A model generated the notes under the pieces. That model made no database searches. It was not told where the DNA came from and saw nothing but the letters and a program-made list of their open reading frames with translations. Position numbers and translations under genes: made by a program. 6,335 bases of DNA, from positions 1-6,335 of the forward strand of contig JADLDX010000522.1 in the NCBI GenBank assembly GCA_020846515.1, in the 5' to 3' direction. The stretch is from Pirellulaceae bacterium (GTDB lineage Bacteria > Planctomycetota > Planctomycetia > Pirellulales > Pirellulaceae). The first letter of the stretch is position 1; every line of letters begins with the position of its first letter. This document shows positions 5,778-6,335 of this stretch, one piece after another.

Positions 5778-6335
5778 TTAGAAAATTGTGGGGCGATCCA
5801 CGCCTTCGGTCAGGCCCGGCCAACGCAGCGTAAATCGCGTGCCTTGCCCAGGTTGGCTAGCCACTAACACATCGCCGCCATGTTCTCGCAAGATTTTACG
5901 GCTGACGGGTAATCCCAACCCAGTCCCCCGCGCACCTTTCTTAGATTCGAAAACCGAAAAGATACGCTCCAGATTTTCGGCCGCGATCCCTTCGCCGTTA
6001 TCTTCGATGGCCAGTTCCACCAGTTGAGAAGGGGCTGCGACCTGCAGGCTCAAACGAACTTGTCCCTCGGGCCTGGATTCCACTGCATCGATGGCGTTGG
6101 TCACGACGTTTAATACGGCGCGATGCAACGCGTCGGGATCAAAGCGAACGGTGGGGAAGTGAGTTGGCGGCTCCCAGATCAAGCGGGCATGCACTTCATC
6201 GGCGCGGCTCTGCATCAATTCCACTACTTCGGTAATGGTATGCCGCACGTCACCCTCGCGCAGTTCCGGTACGCGTTCTTTGCTGAACGACAGCATGTCC
6301 ATAACCAGGTTGCTAATCCGCTCCTGATTGCGTTC
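5778..6335 (-). CDS. Sensor histidine kinase, C-terminal part (N-terminus beyond window)
   Basis: Open from the right edge with no start, so the 185 visible residues are the C-terminal portion; ATG 6300-6302 is internal. Residue numbers count from the first in-window codon. Residues 1-20 (ERNQERISNLVMDMLSFSKE) match the second helix of a HisKA dimerisation domain, placing the phospho-acceptor histidine just outside the window. A complete HATPase_c domain follows: N-box RAVLNVVTNAID (72-83, with N80), G1 box DNGEG (112-116), F-box region FSVFESKK (126-133) and G2 lid GARGTGLGL (134-142), then the closing TRFTLRW block. The family autophosphorylates on histidine from ATP and passes the phosphate to a response regulator. 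The organisation resembles NtrB/AtoS-type kinases. No response regulator is visible: the activator two genes downstream lacks a receiver domain. The sensory domain and localisation cannot be judged. It ends with TAA at 5778-5780. Confidence 0.93.
   Translation of the reverse strand, partial: ERNQERISNLVMDMLSFSKERVPELREGDVRHTITEVVELMQSRADEVHARLIWEPPTHFPTVRFDPDALHRAVLNVVTNAIDAVESRPEGQVRLSLQVAAPSQLVELAIEDNGEGIAAENLERIFSVFESKKGARGTGLGLPVSRKILREHGGDVLVASQPGQGTRFTLRWPGLTEGVDRPTIF

Overview
The window looks like chromosomal DNA from a planctomycete, most likely of the Pirellulaceae type. I infer this from a Tat-exported DUF1501 protein, a GAF-AAA+-Fis activator, a histidine kinase with a GARGTGLGL ATP-lid motif, weak or absent Shine-Dalgarno sequences at most starts, and a short intergenic repeat family of a kind I remember from Pirellulaceae genomes. 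No database search was possible, so the assignment rests on family recognition.

Layout. Bases 1-245 hold no convincing gene but carry several stem-loops. A DUF1501 gene (246-1700, +) follows. It converges on a block of three minus-strand genes. Between the converging 3' ends lie three copies of an imperfectly palindromic 20-base repeat core (1705-1794), then about 170 bases in which I see nothing firm. The minus-strand block, in transcription order, is: the C-terminal part of a histidine kinase that runs off the right edge (5778-6335), a major facilitator transporter (4056-5543), and a sigma-54-type activator (1962-3869). The gaps between these three genes are 234 and 186 bases. Each contains a perfect inverted repeat that could end the upstream transcript, so the genes are probably neighbours with separate transcription units rather than one tight operon. 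The second gap also holds a decanucleotide tandem repeat just upstream of the activator gene.

How the genes may work together. A kinase, a transporter and an enhancer-binding activator next to one another suggest a sense-and-transport module. However, the activator has GAF-type sensory regions instead of a phospho-receiver domain, and no response regulator is visible, so a classical phosphorelay between kinase and activator is not supported. The activator also has GAFTDA in place of GAFTGA in its sigma-54 contact loop. The transporter has an unusual charged, probably coiled-coil insert of about 65 residues between predicted TM7 and TM8. The DUF1501 protein is an exported protein of the alkaline-phosphatase/sulfatase superfamily type; its link to the minus-strand genes is only positional.

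I did not find a clearly new defence, mobile or biosynthetic system here. The points most worth a second look are the transporter insert, the GAFTDA activator without a receiver domain, and the two repeat arrays.
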